Shown: positions 4,982 through 5,973 of the stretch, in pieces
Position numbering within the stretch: position 1 is the first letter of the stretch
How the letters are laid out: the number at the start of each line of letters is the position of its first letter
Assembly: GCA_002720735.1 (NCBI GenBank)
Contig: PBJN01000041.1
Coordinates: 5,199 to 11,171 of the forward strand
DNA: 5,973 nt
Source of the DNA: Porticoccaceae bacterium
GTDB taxonomy: Bacteria > Pseudomonadota > Gammaproteobacteria > Pseudomonadales > Porticoccaceae
Direction of reading: 5' to 3'
Made by a program: the position numbers and the translations under genes
The notes under the pieces: generated by a model
Database searches by the model: none
Told to the model about the DNA's origin: nothing
What the model saw: the letters and a program-made list of their open reading frames with translations, nothing else

Positions 4982-5973
4982 GTCGAGATCGTATTTTAGT
5001 CTCACACCGAACGTCGACCCATAGTGCTGCATCTGTATGGTCAGAGCGGGAATACCATCATCGTATATACGTTGTGGCTCGTCCGTTAAATTTGCTCCAA
5101 AGACTGAGACTTTTAGGTTGTCCAAAATATCATATGACGCTTCAGCATCCACAATAGTTGCTTCATCATAATCTTGGAAGCCTCCTAGGCCAGCCGCGAA
5201 AACAAACGAGGACCTATAATTCACATTGATCCTAGCTTCAAACTTGTCTTGCGCGTAAAAGGCAGTGAGATTATAGATTGTATCTGACAGCCCACTCATT
5301 CCAGAGGCAAGCCCGGATGAGCCAAAACCACCCAACACCATTGGACGAACATTCGAGTCAAGACTAGAAATCGTGAAATCTATTCCTGCATTCTCCAAAG
5401 CCGGATTTACAAACCCAAATGTTGAGAATGCTCTAAGCTCGATACCGGAGAGGTATCCACCATCCATGTTATTTTGAGTGGTGCGGGCGTACGGTACCGT
5501 TTGTGCTGGGACGGCATCCTGAGCAGGCGTTACGTTACCGAAACCATCTACAGACTCAGGCACCGCATCTACTCCTGCCAGCGTTATCTCTCCGGTTAGT
5601 ATTTCATCACCAATAAAAGTTTCAAAATCATTGTAGAACGCTGCAATCGAGAATGTCTGAGAATCAGATGCATACCACTCTAGTGAGATAGAGCTTTGAA
5701 GAGCAGAGGTCGGGTTGAGCCTCGGGTTCCCACCGGAAGCTTCAACTGTATTACCACCAAATCCACCAACACTCACTCTCTCCGTTGATTTTAAATAATC
5801 CAAAGGAGCTCTTGCAATAACCTCTGCGACCCCAACCCGCACCACATGGTCTTCGGTAAGACCAAAGTTTAGGTTTAGACTCGGTAAGACGTCATTGTAG
5901 CTGTGGGTGACTAAAGTACGCTCAACAAGGGTTGAATTTCGGTCTCCGGGAGCTTGCCACCCTGGAGCCTCTA
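4979..5973 (-). CDS. TonB-dependent receptor, C-terminal beta-barrel part (5' end beyond the window)
   Basis: The frame is open from the right edge to TAA at 4981-4979, giving 330 residues; a GTG at 5845 is internal, because the 42 codons upstream of it read as receptor sequence. Diagnostic stretches are YNDVLPSLNLNFGLTEDHVVR (25-45 of the fragment), followed by V-I-A-R-A-P, then GNPRLNPTSALQSSISLEWY (81-100) and AAFYNDFETFIGDEIL. The end is YGSTFGVRLKYDLD, an amphipathic last strand that finishes a few residues after the usual terminal aromatic. These features resemble Xanthomonas/Caulobacter-type receptors, which import oligosaccharides, chelated metals or other large solutes across the outer membrane using TonB energy. 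The plug domain, TonB box and signal peptide are outside the window, so the substrate cannot be inferred. The gene is directly upstream of the lipoprotein gene and probably cotranscribed with it. Confidence 0.92.
   Translation of the reverse strand, partial: EAPGWQAPGDRNSTLVERTLVTHSYNDVLPSLNLNFGLTEDHVVRVGVAEVIARAPLDYLKSTERVSVGGFGGNTVEASGGNPRLNPTSALQSSISLEWYASDSQTFSIAAFYNDFETFIGDEILTGEITLAGVDAVPESVDGFGNVTPAQDAVPAQTVPYARTTQNNMDGGYLSGIELRAFSTFGFVNPALENAGIDFTISSLDSNVRPMVLGGFGSSGLASGMSGLSDTIYNLTAFYAQDKFEARINVNYRSSFVFAAGLGGFQDYDEATIVDAEASYDILDNLKVSVFGANLTDEPQRIYDDGIPALTIQMQHYGSTFGVRLKYDLD

Noticed and set aside
4979..5845. Independent 288-residue protein starting at GTG 5845
   Set aside because: The frame stays open to the right edge and the 42 upstream codons read as typical receptor barrel sequence, so the GTG is internal to a longer gene.

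Overview
The window holds three protein genes, all on the minus strand. In transcription order (right to left) they are the C-terminal part of a TonB-dependent outer-membrane receptor (4979-5973, running off the right edge), a complete 1287-residue predicted lipoprotein (1111-4974), and, after a 553-base gap, the N-terminal third of a GH13 alpha-glucosidase-like enzyme (1-557, running off the left edge). I see no tRNA, rRNA, CRISPR array, insertion sequence or other mobile element.

The base composition is moderate to low in G+C. The receptor resembles the Xanthomonas/Caulobacter-type TonB receptors, the glucosidase matches the proteobacterial GH13 'WWRG..IYQIYPRSF' group, and the lipoprotein has a classical lipobox. 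Together these suggest a Gram-negative proteobacterium. A marine or aquatic gammaproteobacterium is my best guess, because vanadium haloperoxidases and calcium-binding FG-GAP lipoproteins are common there; this placement is inference.

The central gene is the most notable. One polypeptide carries a lipoprotein signal peptide, a Thr/Pro/Ser-rich linker, seven FG-GAP/VCBS-type calcium-binding repeats (probably one seven-bladed propeller), an ASPIC/UnbV domain, an InlB-B-repeat-like beta domain and a complete vanadium-dependent haloperoxidase (PAP2-type) domain. The vanadate ligands that can be read from sequence are present, with one variation: the usual P-S-G-H is I-S-G-H. It starts at a TTG codon four bases after the receptor stop codon, has no Shine-Dalgarno sequence upstream, and has a perfect 9-bp stem hairpin inside its signal-peptide codons. 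Receptor and lipoprotein are therefore probably one transcription unit with coupled translation.

A reasonable working model is a receptor plus lipoprotein pair at the outer membrane, the lipoprotein holding a haloperoxidase on a large beta-rich scaffold. Whether the glucosidase belongs to the same system is uncertain: it is co-oriented but separated by a 553-base gap with its own dyad symmetries. That gap has no convincing gene, no clear intrinsic terminator and no clear sigma70 promoter that I could find by eye.
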